From: Melastoma dodecandrum
Taxonomy: Eukaryota; Streptophyta; Magnoliopsida; Myrtales; Melastomataceae
DNA: 64,000 nucleotides
NCBI GenBank assembly: GCA_029817715.1
Contig: JARUPY010000164.1
Span: forward strand, 996,001-1,060,000
Direction: 5' to 3'
Translations under genes and position numbers: made by a program
Notes under the pieces: model-generated
The model's input: only the letters and a program-made list of their open reading frames with translations
The model's database searches: none
What the model was told of the DNA's origin: nothing
Part shown: positions 45,004-57,279 of the stretch, piece by piece
How positions within the stretch are numbered: the first letter of the stretch is position 1
How the letters are laid out: every line of letters starts with the position of its first letter

Positions 45004-46381
45004 TCAGTCGCCCTTATATAGATCCTTCAGGTACTCAAAATCAATGAGCTTGGTCTCCATTATTGACTGCAAAACCATCTTCCTTGAAAGGGTGTCAGCA
45101 ACTACATTCTGCGATCCTAGTTTATGTTGGAGTACGAAAGTGAAACATTTAAGGGACTCTACCCATTTGGCATGTCGCCGGCTGAGTTTGTGCTGACAAT
45201 TGATGTACTTAAGAGCTTCATGATCGGTGTGTAGCACAAACTCTCTAAGCAGCAGGTAGTAGCTCCACGTCTCCAAAACTCGGACGATAGCTAGGAACTC
45301 CTTGTCGTACGTCGAGTAGTTGAGTTTCGCACCATTGAGCTTTTCGTTGAAGTAAGCGATGGGTCTCCCTTCCTGCATCGACACTCCTCCTAATACAACT
45401 CCGAATGCGTCGCATTCCACTTCGAACATCCTTGTAAAGTCAAGTACGGCGAGAACGGGTGCTTCGCTTAGACACCCTTTCAGTCGCTCGAAACTAGCCT
45501 GTGCGGTTGAAGTCCACTCAAAATTCTCTCCTTTTAGACACTCAGTTAGAGGGGCTGTGATCGAGCCGAAACCTCGAATGAATCTCCAGTGAAACGACGC
45601 TAAGCCATGGAAGCTACGAACGTCGTGGAAACTCCTTGGCACTGGCCACTCCCTGATTGCTTCGATCTCGCTTTCATCAACGTTGATTCCTTCGCTTGAC
45701 ACTACAAAACCAAGGAATACTAAACTGGGTTTGAAGAACTCACACTTCTTGAGATTTCCATACAGCATCTCGTCGCGAAGTGTGCGAAACACTGTGCGAA
45801 GGTGCTCAACTTGCTCGTCGAGACTACAGCTGTAGATGAGAATGTCGTCAAAGTAGACAACCACGAACTTCCCCATGAGTGGTCGCAAGACACGGGTCAT
45901 TAGTAGCATGAACGTGTTAGGCGCGTTCGACAAACCAAAGGGCATCACCAACCATTCGTACAGCCCATACTTGGTTTTGAAGGCCGTCTTCCACTCATCA
46001 CCTTCCTTCATTCGGATCTGGTGGTAGCCACTTCGCAAGTCCACTTTTTAAAACACCTGCCCACCATGCAACTCATCTAACATGTTATCTAGTCAAGAAA
46101 TAGGAAAACAATACCTCACTGTTATCTCGAATGTCCATGCACATTCTCCATGAGCCATCCTTCATCGGTTCCAATATAGCTGGAACTGAACAAAGGATCA
46201 AGCTCTCTCGTACCAAGCCTTTCTCCAGTAACTGATTGACCTGCCTTTGAAGTTCTTTCGCTTCCTCGGGGTTGTATCGATAAGCTGGTCGGTTGGGTAA
46301 GGAAGCTCCTAGAACCAAATCAATCTGGTGTTGGATACTTCGCAAGGGTGGTAATTCAATCGGTAACTCCTCCGGGAACAC
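45004..46381 (-). pseudogene. Family B3 reverse transcriptase and RNase H
   Basis: ORF 46381-46085 carries the RT entry (LPPLRSIQHQIDLVLGASLP; NRPAYRYNPEEAKELQRQVN; SSWRMC-type motif as DGSWRMCMDIR). ORF 46044-45004 (346 codons) continues with MDLRSGYHQIRMKEGDEWKT, MPFGLSNAPNTFMLLM and the catalytic YFDDILIYS. RNase H follows (VECDAFGVVLGGVSMQEGRP; YSTYDKEFLAIVRVLETWSY; TDHEALKYINCQHKLSRRHA; DTLSRK). One frame disruption between 46044 and 46085 is the only break seen. This is the best-preserved pol in the window. Confidence 0.85.
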
Positions 46382-46426
46382 ATCCTTAAACTCCTTAATT
46401 AAAGCTTTCGCACGGGGATGTTCTAA

Positions 46427-47381
46427 CTATTGATCCGGGGTTGCTTCAACCAGAACCAAAACGTAAACATATTTGCTTTCGTGCATCACCCGAATCAACT
46501 CCATTCGCTTGATCACTTGAGCGGGCGACTGGTTGATAGGTGCTTCGCCTGGCTGGGTGGATACTGGCATCAAAATGATCTTCTTTTCGTCGACGCTAAT
46601 GTAATAGATAGTACAATAACCGTCATGCTGTGCATGTAGATCGAATTGCCATGGTCTTCCTAGGAGTAAATGGCACGCATCCATCGGAATCACATCACAG
46701 ATAATTTCATCCCTGTAGCTTTTCCCAATCGAGAAAGGGACTCGCATTTATTGTGTCACACGACCATCACTATCCTTGCTAAGCCATTGTAGGCGATAAG
46801 GATGAGGATGTGGTGCTACGGGCAACTTGAGCTTTTCTATCACGGTTCTAGAAACCGCGTTGGTGCAACTTCCGCTGTCTACGATCACCAAACAAATTTT
46901 ATCCTTAACGGTACTCCGGGCATGAAAGATGCACCCACGTTGGTTTTCTTCGCGAACTAGTGTTGCGATCAATGCCTTATGGACGACTAGCAACTCTCCT
47001 ACGACTGGCGTACTTTTTCAACCGTAATGCTGCCATCTTAACTTTTCGATCCTCGGGCACCTCCTCATAATCGAAGATACTTTCGACCGTATGCATCAAA
47101 TCGATGAATTCCTCAGGGTCAAGGTTTCCCTCAAACTCCGGAATTTGGACACTAATTGTTTGGGCTCTCCTTTCGGGTCGCCGGTTTTCGGGTGACGAAT
47201 CTCGTTGAGAAACATCACGCCTTGGATTCTCTTCTTCATCGCTGTCTAATCTACTGCGGGAAGGCAATCCATTATGGGTTCGCAACGATTGAAGTGGTTG
47301 CTGAAGATCAGCGATTTACTGCTCAAGCCTAGCAACTTATGCTTCGTCAGGAGTCATACCGCGTCTGATTCTTCTGGCCAT
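46427..47381 (-). pseudogene. Family B3 gag remnant and aspartic protease
   Basis: Gag starts MARRIRRGMTPDEA at 47381 but meets stops within about 25 codons. It reopens with IQ-type capsid sequence VQIPEFEGNLDPEEFIDLMH and VESIFDYEEVPEDRKVKMAA (47285-46977). The zinc-knuckle part is deleted: capsid runs almost directly into the protease (DKICLVIVDSGSCTNAVSRT, with D-S-G, 46993-46748). The linker ORF 46747-46427 follows (PFSIGKSYRDEIICDVIPMD; CHLLLGRPWQFDLHAQHDG). Order and spacing are those of Ty3/gypsy elements. Confidence 0.8.
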
Positions 47382-47446
47382 TGACATCCGTGGATTGTAT
47401 AGCAACCTTGTGCACACGGTAACAACCTTGCGTTCTAATACCAAGA

Positions 47447-48241
47447 TGAAGCGGGGTTGGCTAGGAATAAATTATTCCAATACCGAAATGATGGGGAACG
47501 TCACTGTGGGTGCGGAATGGAGTGACCTGGGAATGGTTAGAAGGTAGATAATGAAACGAGATGGCTGAATGGATGGCTATGAATGATAGGTTGAGCAACC
47601 TCACGGATACAGATACACCACCGTGAAAAAAGACTCGGATAGAACTCGGCTGTCACACGGATACAAACACACCACCGTGAACAAGAACAAGGGCGAGGAA
47701 CAACACGGAGGATACAGGCACACCACCACCGATTCATACACTCTACTGAATCTGCACTTGGAATCCACAAAATGAAGAACGAGGTTGAAAGAGAATCCAC
47801 TCCTTCAGATTGAAAGACAAAAGTTTAATCTAGGTTGAAAAGTCTGCTCAGCTCTTACAATGCAAGGGCTTATGTAGGCTGCCCATGGAAAGACAATAAA
47901 AGAAACGAAACAAAATATAAGAGAAATAAAGTAAAGGATAGGATCAGAAAGTGAGGAAATATTGTTTCCTCTCGATAAGATCTGAAAAGATAATGGAGCA
48001 AGGTAGTGGAACAGGCGCGACTCTTCGTGTGAAAGTTGTTAGACCTGAGCCGTCAGATTGTAACTGTCCTTTGGGGAGCTCGTCGCATGGTTGCCCTTCG
48101 TTGCCTGAGATTCATGTCGTTCGGTGGTCCTTTCACCTCGCTTACTCGATGACCAGCAGATTGAGGCCTCCAGCAAGCGATGTTGGTTGATATGCGGGCG
48201 AAGCGACTGCTACGGGTGAAGGGACGATCGTCCTTGTATCA
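47447..48241 (-). repeat. 5' LTR of family B3
   Basis: On the minus strand it runs from TGATACAAGGACGATCG (48241) to ccccgcttca (47447). PBS-like tcttggtattagaacgcaag follows, a mutated form of the family B tcttg(g)tatcagagcgcaag. It matches the B1 LTRs block by block, including the repeated ggtggtgt..ctgtatccgt motifs. Confidence 0.85.
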
Positions 48242-48909
48242 AATGCCATGCATGTCTTCTGTACGACGAAGAGTTCCAGTGCAACGTTTACGAAGGAGTA
48301 GTTGATATGGCAGATTGGGCAGTGCCATATACGGATGGACATTTTGTTGTGCTTCTCCATATCTACGATGCCGTGTGCCACCACGATGTCCATGGTGCCG
48401 CCTGTATCCTTCAACAGCAGCTCCCACACTGGCGTGTTTTCGTCAACCTCTAGCTTTACCCGCATCTGGACTATTTTGTTCTCAGAGAACATTGTTGCTA
48501 GACGAAGGCATGGCAAGTGTGCCTGCACGAGTATTTTATTTGTGCTCGGATGGAGAAAGTGGAGTATCAGCAGGTTCATGACCCTAAGCACGCGCTCCAC
48601 AGTGGCATCACAATCGGTTTCATCGAGTGGGGGATATGTTTGCAACATTTGAAGTATTGAAGCACGCAGATCGCGGACCCAATGTCCATCAGGATGCTGA
48701 GCCTCTAAGTTGTTGGGCAGACGCACTACAAAAGTAATGTCGTAGGTCGGGGGATCTGGCATGGTGCGAGTTCCATACCATATCTCCACCATCACCTGAC
48801 AGGCTTTTTCACAGGGAATGAGTCGGATAGAGCTTACTTGGATGTGGTAGTTGGTCGATGGTGGGGTGCCGCTTGCCATGGAACCCTGAAGGAGCAGGTG
48901 AAGGGACAT
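48242..48909 (-). pseudogene. Unidentified ORF truncated by family B3 LTR
   Basis: From 48909 (or Met at 48879, MASGTPPSTNYHIQVSSIRL) an open frame runs to the LTR boundary, giving about 222 host-like residues before the last about 33 codons, which are LTR sequence. Notable stretches are CEKACQVMVEIWYGTRTMPD, DITFVVRLPNNLEAQHPDGH, DATVERVLRVMNLLILHFLH and, near the break, RIWHCPICHINYSFVNVALE. The CPIC could be the start of a RING or other zinc motif, cut before completion. I do not recognise the family. The long clean frame suggests a real gene or transposon-carried gene disrupted by the insertion. Confidence 0.5.
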
Positions 48910-49299
48910 GAAAATTCAATTAAAGAAATCATCCTTTCTTGTAATTAATGTGATGAAGAGGGAATTGGTTCTTGGTCACGTCGAATTGACTGAGGTGGGT
49001 GAGATTATCGACGGCAAAGGGGAGATCGTTGGTTGAAGTTATTAATTGAACACCACTTATAGTGATGCTGCATCCCCAGACTCCCATGCCAACTGAATGA
49101 GGAGTTGGCTTAATAATGCGGGCTGGTTTAATACTGAGGAGTTGGTTTAATAATTCCCAGACTCCCATGCAATATGGCAGGGGGAGATCATTTTGTTCAC
49201 ACTCAGGTGCGAGCGAGCTCGGAAGGGGAGGGCTAGAAGTTGCCCTGTCGTAGCCGTCCCACACCAATGCACCAGCGGGGAGCTATACCAGAAATCGGT
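48910..49299. other. Spacer between the truncated ORF and the FAR1-like gene
   Basis: No recognised coding content. A repeated aactcctc/ggagttggttt.ataat pair and catgc..actcccagactcccatgc duplication (near 49075-49170) show a small local duplication. Confidence 0.35.
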
Positions 49300-51290
49300 T
49301 CAGACCTGTGTGTGAGTATTATTCTTGTGTTTTTGAAACTATGCAAACTAAAGACACAACCGAGTGTTTGATGATCGTGTCCCGAATGACGGAGGAGCAG
49401 CTGATAAAAATGACCTTTGGTTCTGCAGACGAGGTGGGGATACTTTTCTGGATTTATAGGTTAGTTCACGACTTTTCTACGAGAAAAAATGACCTGCAAT
49501 ATCGGCGAAATGGCGAGTATGTAATGCATAGTTGGGTTTGCTCGTGCGAAGGCCATCCGAGGTGTAGATCTAATGTAGCCGTACCCTCACGAATTAGGGT
49601 GTCCATGAGGTTGGGTTAGCCTTGTGAGGTTAGAACCAGAGTGCACTGTAATGGTCGATGGTGTATCAAATTAGCGAATTTGTGTCACAATCATGTGTTC
49701 GTGCGTGGCGGGCCCTCTATCATGCTTCATGCGCGAACGTCGCACAGTGACGGATGAAGAGATGGCAGCCGTGGAACGAATGTTATGCGTGGGTTTTAGG
49801 CAATGCGAAATAATGCGGCTGCTGGTTTACGCTTCTGGATGGCACGATCGCGTCGACTTCTTAATGAAAGACAGAACAACCGCAAGCTTAATGATGAACG
49901 GTGTGGCAGTTGCTCGTGTTTGATGCTGAATACGCTTATCTACTGTCCAGACAACTTTTCGATCAAGGCATGTCCTTGGTTACAACTGTTGAGGACGACG
50001 AAGTAGTCCGAATGTGCTGGGCCAACACTAAAATCAAGTTGGATTACGGAGCATTCGGTGATGTCGTTGCTTAAGATTCAACCTTCAAGACCAATGCATA
50101 TGGTATGCAAATGGTAGTCCTCATCGGTGTCAACCACCATCATCAGATCATTGTATTCGGGGCCATCTTAATGGTTTCTAAGACAGCGGACGATTACAAG
50201 TGGCTGTAAGTACTCATGCGCAGGTTATGGGATCGAATGTACCGATCAACGTGGTCATCGATGCTGATAGGGCGATGATCGCTGCCGTACGAGAAACATG
50301 GCCAACTGCAAGACACCATCTGTGCCTTTGGCATATGAGTCGCAATATTGTCCGTAGGGTACATGATCCGACGTTGAGACAGACCATCTCTTCCTTAACG
50401 TACAACGCAAAGGCCAGCGCTGAGGTGGAGCAAGAGTGGGACGAGTTGGTGAAAAATATTGGCTCAGTTAATATTCGATGGCTCAATAAACTATAAGAGA
50501 GCAGACATATGTGGTGGATGACATATTGTCGAGGTCATTTTTGGGCTGAACTAAGGAGCACGCAGCGTTGTGAGTGAATGCACGTATTCATGAAGGGATA
50601 CTTGAAGACAAAGCACAAAGTTCACGAATTCTTACACCACTACGAACGAGCCATGAGAGATTTACGACATAAAGAAGCATGTCGAATCACAATTCCGCAA
50701 CCAAATCATATCAGCTTCACACTATATTACGTAGCCTTGAGGCGGAAGCAAGTCGGATCTATACACTTACCTCGTTTCGTAAGGTACAATTGCATATCCA
50801 AAGGGAAGCTTTTGTCGATAGCATGGTCGATGGAAATATCAATCGAGTATATCGGCTTGGTAGTTATTACCAAAAATCTATGGGGGCTGAAGTTTATTCA
50901 TGCAAGTCTCGAAGTAGTTGAATTGTAGCTGCCAACATTTTGAGACATTTGGCATGCCTTGTACACATATTTTTCACATTATGAAGGTCGAAGGCATGAA
51001 GTGTATCCCACAACATCTCGTGCTGCATCGTTCGACCAAAGGAGCCAAAGTCGTAGATTTTTCTCGTGCCGGTGTCGACGCGTACGACTTAAAAGCTGAA
51101 GAATTCCGACAAGGACTACTAACGACGGTTTGTCGTCATTTATGTTTTCATGGAGGAAAAAGTGAACCCACATACGAGCATGTCCACCGTTCCATCCAAG
51201 AATTGACAGTCTCTGTAGAAAATACGGAGGTGGCTGAACGAAAAGCTTTGTCGTTTGGTGATATCAACGCAAGAAAGTACATTTGATGGG
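49300..51290 (+). pseudogene. FAR1/FRS-like MULE transposase, decayed
   Basis: Domains occur in order over shifting frames. The FAR1 DNA-binding zinc domain is read as SADEVGILFWIYRLVHDFST, RKNDLQYRRNGEYVMHSWVC, SCEGHPRCRS and LCHNHVFV (49400-49710). The MULE transposase core (DDE) reads DYGAFGDVVA, DSTFKTNAYGMQMVVLIGVN, HHHQIIVFGAILMVSKTADD, DRAMIAAVRETWPTARHHLC and LWHMSRNIV (50035-50360). A SWIM zinc finger near 50918-50990 reads CSCQHFETFGMPCTHIFHIM. Such proteins are Mutator-like transposases or their domesticated FRS relatives. Multiple stops (for example after DVVA) show decay. The opposite-strand Ulp1-type gene next door suggests one MULE. Confidence 0.82.
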
Positions 51291-51619
51291 TGAATCTGTG
51301 TACAATACGTCAAGAGTACACCGATATAATATATGCAATTTGGAACAGGGGCAACTCAATATAATTTCTGAAATGACTTCAAATGAAATGCACAACGGCA
51401 TGTCAGATGGGGAGAAACCTGTGTTTGGCCAGCTGAACATATTATCCCAGGTATTTACATTTTGTATCTTGAATGGTACATTAGTGGCTTCCTATGTGCA
51501 CAAAAACTACTGTCAAATATATGCAGGCAAACCTATTTGGTAAAGCGACCGAACAAAAAATATAACACCTTAGTTGGCTAGGCGTCCGTATCGAAAAAGT
51601 TGGTTTTTTTCAATGTTCC

Positions 51620-54600
51620 AGTCAGCCGTTAGATGATGGCACAATGACAGTGGGTTTTTCCTTAGCGATACGCACCCTCCTCTTTCGGCCCTCTTTTTCC
51701 ATAACAATCTTCTTCATTCCATTTTCTGGCCATTTTATGAGGCTAACCGTCAAATGAAACCTGTCCAACGGGCTCACCCGCTGCATGACACAATAACAGG
51801 GGAGCATCATGTAAAATATATAACAAATTCATATACAAAAAAGGCATTCATATGTTGCGTTAACTCACCACGTCCCCAAGACCATAGGAAGGATTCGACA
51901 TAAACATTTTTCATAAGAATTTAATAATAACTGGTCAAGTTTTAGATCTATTGGATAACTTACTCTTGCCCAGCACGAACTGCTTTGGTACATTCGTAGG
52001 GCAGCGAATGGGCCATGAGGAAAGGTCTGGTATGGTGGTCACACTTGAACGCTCGGAATTCTCTTCCAAATTACTCTGATAAGGGTCAACAAGCGCATGC
52101 ACAGATCCATTCCCCCGTATAAGTTCGATGATCCCTGATGCATCTTGTCTAAGATGAGGACTTCACTTGCGGTAACGTTAACTATCTATAGGGTCCAATG
52201 TGACTCCGAAACACACACATGTATGTATATCTGTAAAAGATAAGATAAACCAACTTATAGATAAGAAAATACGAATTGGGTAGAAAAAATAAACCATATA
52301 ATTTTACCAATTTTTCGCGGTCGTTTGTTCTGATATTGGACTTGCACAGTTCGAGCGAGTGTCTGATGTGATAATTGGCATCTTTGAGGTGCTATAATTA
52401 AGGGCTGTCAGGTTCTGCCAATGACGGATAGTTTAAGTTAGTTTTAGGGTGCCATTTTTAACTGATAATTTATGTTTGACGTTCGGTTACGGGGTATTAA
52501 CATAACCCAACCAACTTGTGAGATACCAGCGCATACAACCATTATTTGGTTGAATGCTATTCAACATCAAGCTGTGGAAGTCAATGATCTACAATAGAGA
52601 TCGTCGCGATTTCATCAGGCACGGTGCAATGACAAATTACTTAACTTAACTGTTTCCAATATCCTTACATCATTGTGTATCCACCGATTTGGTTTGAGAG
52701 ACAACATTCCATGCTTTGAAATGCTAATGGAATCCCCCACACAAAGCAGCTCGCTGCAATAAGAAAAAGCTCATAGCAGACACAGTCACAGCACAATGGC
52801 ATTTTCAATAAGGACATAATAACGAATAATAAGGAAAAAGGAAATCCCACCTAGGATCGAGAAGTTCACTCCAAGCATAGGTCAATAAATTCCAATCGGC
52901 CACAGTAAAAAATTTCAGCTCACCTAACTCAACATCTTCAGAATGAGTTTATCAATGTCCTATAAATTAACATAGTTAGGATGGTTGAGGCGATTAGTTG
53001 AAACAAATTCAACCATTCTATAGCGACGTCTACAACCTAAAGTTAGAGGGTGAACTTATACCTTCGGTATGGAATCACACTTCCTTTCCGACCGCCGGAG
53101 GAATGCCTTATCCCCCACGGCTTCCTTGCTGAGGCATGACGGGTCTGAATCTTTTGGGGATTGTTGACCTGATTATTTGAAAAAATACTCTCCTACACAT
53201 TCGTATTTGCCAATGTAATGTCACTGTCAATTTGTGGATAATGTAGAATACGAATTAAGAACGACAATGACGAAATTCTAATGTTCTTTAATCTAACCTT
53301 ATTACCCTCGTCGTGTTACGCAGCTATTGGTGAGGGTGTGTTACCATCCCTTACTTCATTGCTAACCACCTCTTGAGGTGCCACCAGCCATTTGTTCCTA
53401 TCATCTTCCTCGCCCTGTGTATAGTCCTCTAAATCTTCAGTTCTCTCCCCGATCTCACCTACTGAGACGCCCAACAGTTTAGCCATTTTGTTGAGTGCAT
53501 CGTTCACACTTCTTTCCATTGCTTACGACCTGTCATTAGACATAGGTGAATGCGGCTTCCTAATATCAACTTTGTGCTGCGAATCATCGAATCCCTCGTA
53601 CTGCAGCAATGACCCATCTTCAACTAATACTGTCTTCTTAACTGCCGAGGGTCCTGCTTCATTTAGTGAATTCTATTGCTTATTGTCTTGACCTTGTATG
53701 CCTCAGTCCGCATCCACCTGTGCCATAATATTTGCGAATTCAGCATATGGGGCCACGATCTCTTCCGTTGGCGATTTATCGGTTTGCATTGGTTGCTGGG
53801 TCATTTTGCCATCTACCACTACCCGAACAAGGCTCCTTACTTGTATGATCTCATTGATCAATATTTGCAGCTTCCGATGCAGGTCTTTCATACCGTCCTC
53901 GACATTTCGTACACGTCTATCTATGGACTAAACAACATAAAAATGTCACCATGTTCTTGTACAAGTAACAAATGAACATCTAAGCATGATGGATCGTCCT
54001 TTACCTTCAAATTCCTTACCATCAACTGAATTTCGTCATTCTCATCCAGGGTACCACGACCATCAATATTAGACGTCTCAAATCCCACTTGACACTTTTC
54101 ATTTGGGAATATTATTTCAATTGTTAGTAATGACCAAGCTTCGTAAGCGCGTTTGTTAAAATTAAAGTTACATCAAACGTATCATGCCTTTTTCGCATAA
54201 CTCTCGTCTGACAATTTGATAACTGCATGCAATCTGTCATTCCAATTTGCACGTAATGGGGCTTTCCTACCAGATCTTGAAAGTGGGGAACTAGGCTTAG
54301 AAATCTTGCATGCATAAAAGACCTGCAAACGTGTTGTAACATAGGCAGTAATAAGTGCAAAAAAGACGTCGGCACAAATTGTACGCATCCTTAAGAATGC
54401 AATAATGCAGCACAAACAATACTACCATATAGAATACTTAGATAAGAATGCCTATGCATCCGCCTATGTAACAATGTTGTTTTCTCCCTTGAAATGTCCT
54501 CACAACTTCGCATAGGTTATCTACCAAGTGTCCCACCCAATCGAAGCTACCAGTCACTTCTGCGTCACGTGTTGCGAATCGATAATCCTTTGGGATGTCA

Positions 54601-55060
54601 ATGGCAGTGCCCGGACACAGGTAGAGCCCAGCATGAATAGTACCAGTTCCGCCTTGCATAAATCGTCGGTTGCCTCTCTCTCTCGCAACTTATCCTCGAC
54701 CGACTTCATGAATATCCTTCCAACTTTCAGGTGGTCGTGTAACTCGCGGAGAATAGAATGCAGTGAGCCTGTCATCGGAATGGGGACTCCCGTGCAATGG
54801 ACTCCAAGTATCGCTTCTACATGTGCCGGTCTCAATTGGTGTTCGTCATCGTCGATGACCTTCACACGCTTCAATGGATTAAAGATCCTCAAGCATAGCC
54901 TCATTGCCCTATGGTTCATATTCCTGCTTGCCAAATGACGGAGCCCGTCATGGCCGACTTCTCTGAGCACGTCCTTCCTGTCATCATCGAAGGAATTGAA
55001 CAGTGCAAACAGCTTCTTTAGGCTACAATGGGTGAATATGTAATCCTGCGACAATACTGA
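51620..55060 (-). pseudogene. MULE-carried gene of Ulp1-type architecture, decayed
   Basis: The minus-strand N-terminal ORF (55054-54554) reads DDRKDVLREVGHDGLRHLAS, NHRAMRLCLRIFNP, LRPAHVEAILGVHCTGVPIP and EDKLREREATDDLCKAELVL. The next piece (54659-54438) reads GTIHAGLYLCPGTAIDIPKD and DAEVTGSFDWVGHLVDNLCE. This resembles the N-terminal domain of Ulp1-like or plant-mobile-domain proteins carried by plant MULEs, with the pattern RxxVxxxGxxxLxxL..LxxxHVxxxLG. Exons further downstream (54415-54124, 53891-53703, 53519-53316, about 52150-51990, 51810-51622) hold acidic linkers and SEVLILDKMHQGSSNLYGG. I could not see a complete His-Asp-Cys protease, so the Ulp1 assignment is tentative. Confidence 0.5.
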
Positions 55061-55079
55061 GAGGAGTTAGCCAAACACA

Positions 55080-56700
55080 AGAACGCTCCTCCGCACGGGT
55101 CATAGGGCGGACGATCGGGAATTCACCTTCTATAGGCCAGATGCCTTGGGACGTTTAGTCGCTAATCGAACGATGTCGCTGGCAGTTTAGGCTCTTTACG
55201 CGTAGTATTGCTTCTTCCCATTGATTGGTCCGACGTGTACTCCATCTAGATCGACTATCTTGTATACGCCCTAGTGTAAGCCTCTTGGACTATATACGGA
55301 CCATACCACTTGGGTTTTAGTCTTGGCTGCTAGTCTTATGTGTGACAAGAAATGGATGGTCGTGACCCTCTTTATTTTCGACCAAGACCTGATCATGTCT
55401 CTACCTTCTGAAAGTTGTTGTTCGTTAATATTTTCCCACCATAGGCAAACATAATTTCACAGCCTCAACACAAACAACTTATTCGTTCAATCCATATGCA
55501 CCTTCTCATACTCGAAGATGTGATTGATTGTGCGTATCCAGTTAATTACTTTCTTAGGGTCGAGATTTCATTCAAACTTTGAAATTTAAACGCTCATCGA
55601 TGAGGCTCATTTTTTTAGTGTGACTTTCCTCGAGATTTCTTCCACGTCATTGTCTACTCGATTGTATGACAGTGACATTCTATGAGTCCTAAGCTACTGT
55701 AGTTGTTGAAAGTCCTCGATTTATTTCTCGAAAAGAGTGGTGTGTGCCTCATCCAAGTTCCTGCTAGTTTGGTATTGTTTTACCATTGCATATCCTTGTG
55801 CTCATATGCCACGATGACAAGGACAACACCAGAGAGTTCGTTCGGATACGAAGATGTCACGAGGACGGCAACAGAGAGTTTGGTACGATATTAAGATGAT
55901 ACGAGGATGGTACAGAAAGGGTGATAGGAATAGTCGGAAGGGCGACATGGGTAGCGGCTCAACAAAAGAAAGGACGGATGGCGGAAAAACATGAATTGGG
56001 TAAAAGGAATGACGGGTTCATAAATGCCATCGTGACACAAGACTCTAGTAGGCTTGTCGACCTATGAATACAAATACACCACTAAGACCTATAACGAGGA
56101 TGAGAGACAACTAAGAGAATACAGATACACCACCACTAGTTGACACACTCAACTCAAATAGCATTTAAAATCCATTAAATGAAGAATGATTATTGAAAAA
56201 CACAAAGTCTATGACAAAGAGATTTACTTAAATTCCACAATAATCTTTGATTTCATCTATTATAAAGCACTTTTATTTATAGAGGTCGCCCAAACTTACA
56301 CTTAAATAGGAAATTAAAGTTCGCCTAAAAAGTAGCAACATGCAATAGGTAGTAGACGATTCATCTTCCACTCGAAAAAGTTGGCTATCTCAATAGAATC
56401 GGCTGTCCTGTCTGTTGAAAGTTGCACGAGTCGACTTCTTGATGGTCAATAAGGTGACACCTTATTAAGATGACGAGATGTAGTTCTCAAGTAGGCATAG
56501 TCGAATGAGGACAACTCGACTAGATCCTCTTGATTTTGTCTCCTTGACAATCGACACTCATCCTGCTCGATTATCTCTTGCCTCGATCGGTCAGATTCTC
56601 GAGTGCTGCTTTTTGTGTTCAGAGTTCAACCCACTCGATGGTGATTGAGTAAAACCTTCCCTTCTCGACTCGAGTGTGATTATCTCGAGTTGGACCTTCT
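55080..56700 (-). mobile_element. Diverged family B-like gypsy relic (LTR plus deleted interior)
   Basis: Minus strand. The LTR (about 56700-55815) has decayed B-type blocks (gtgtatttgtattcat; ccattaaatgaagaat) and a TATA-like tttatttatagagg. It ends before a PBS-like tggcatatgagcacaagg. The interior keeps a gag capsid piece (LDPKKVINWIRTINHIFEYE; LWWENINEQQLSEGRDMIRS; 55590-55340) joined to an integrase C-terminal piece (YKIVDLDGVHVGPINGKKQY, about 55270-55200). Nearly all of pol is deleted, much as in B1. Confidence 0.6.
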
Positions 56701-57279
56701 CTACGTCATACTTCCTTCCAATGTTAGCAACCGATTACTACATTATATACTAATGAAATAAAACAAAATGTAGATAACTAATCAGTTGCTTGATGCTTTG
56801 AGACTCATGGTCTTAACACACGGCTTCGGGGACTCTCACACAGACTGTGAGAGAACATGTCAAAATCATCACACAAGTTCACTTCTCATCACATCACACA
56901 AACCTCAATTACAATTTGGAGATGTATTGAGGACGATAATCTCTGGATATATGTCCACCTTGAAATGAATCAATCATATTGATATTTATACTAAGTTAAG
57001 ATGTTTCCTTAAGTGGACTAAGAAGCAAGAATGTTATCAATGGACACTTACCTTCTTTAAGAGGATAATAACCTCTGAATTTGACGTGTTTAATTTGTAA
57101 TAAATCATAGATTATTCAATTATTTTTGATGAAATACATTACCATAATTCCAATGTCAAATTAGAATTTGTCATATGAAGGAACACAATGACATGAATGA
57201 TTTGATTTCCAAATATTCAATTTTGTCGTAGAGAGTTGTTGTTCCAATGAGAAGCAATCGACTTTAATAATAAACATAT
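56701..57279. other. Non-coding stretch
   Basis: AT-rich, with no recognised gene or terminal repeat. A short ORF at 56786-56968 has no family features. Confidence 0.35.

Larger units (their letters stand above)
44560..48241 (-). mobile_element. Family B3 gypsy element, 3'-truncated
   Basis: The 5' LTR (47447-48241) is followed on the minus strand by PBS, gag, protease, RT, RNase H and the beginning of integrase. The element then stops inside the integrase near 44560. The LTR and integrase are clearly family B (compare B1: CHQAKSRVQPQGLYTP with CHLAKSRAQPQGLYTP here). No 3' LTR or polypurine tract was found in the 4 kb beyond. Confidence 0.85.

Noticed and set aside
48315..48652. Plus-strand ORFs across the unidentified minus-strand gene
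   Set aside because: Shorter, overlapping, and without any coherent domain; treated as shadows of the minus-strand frame.
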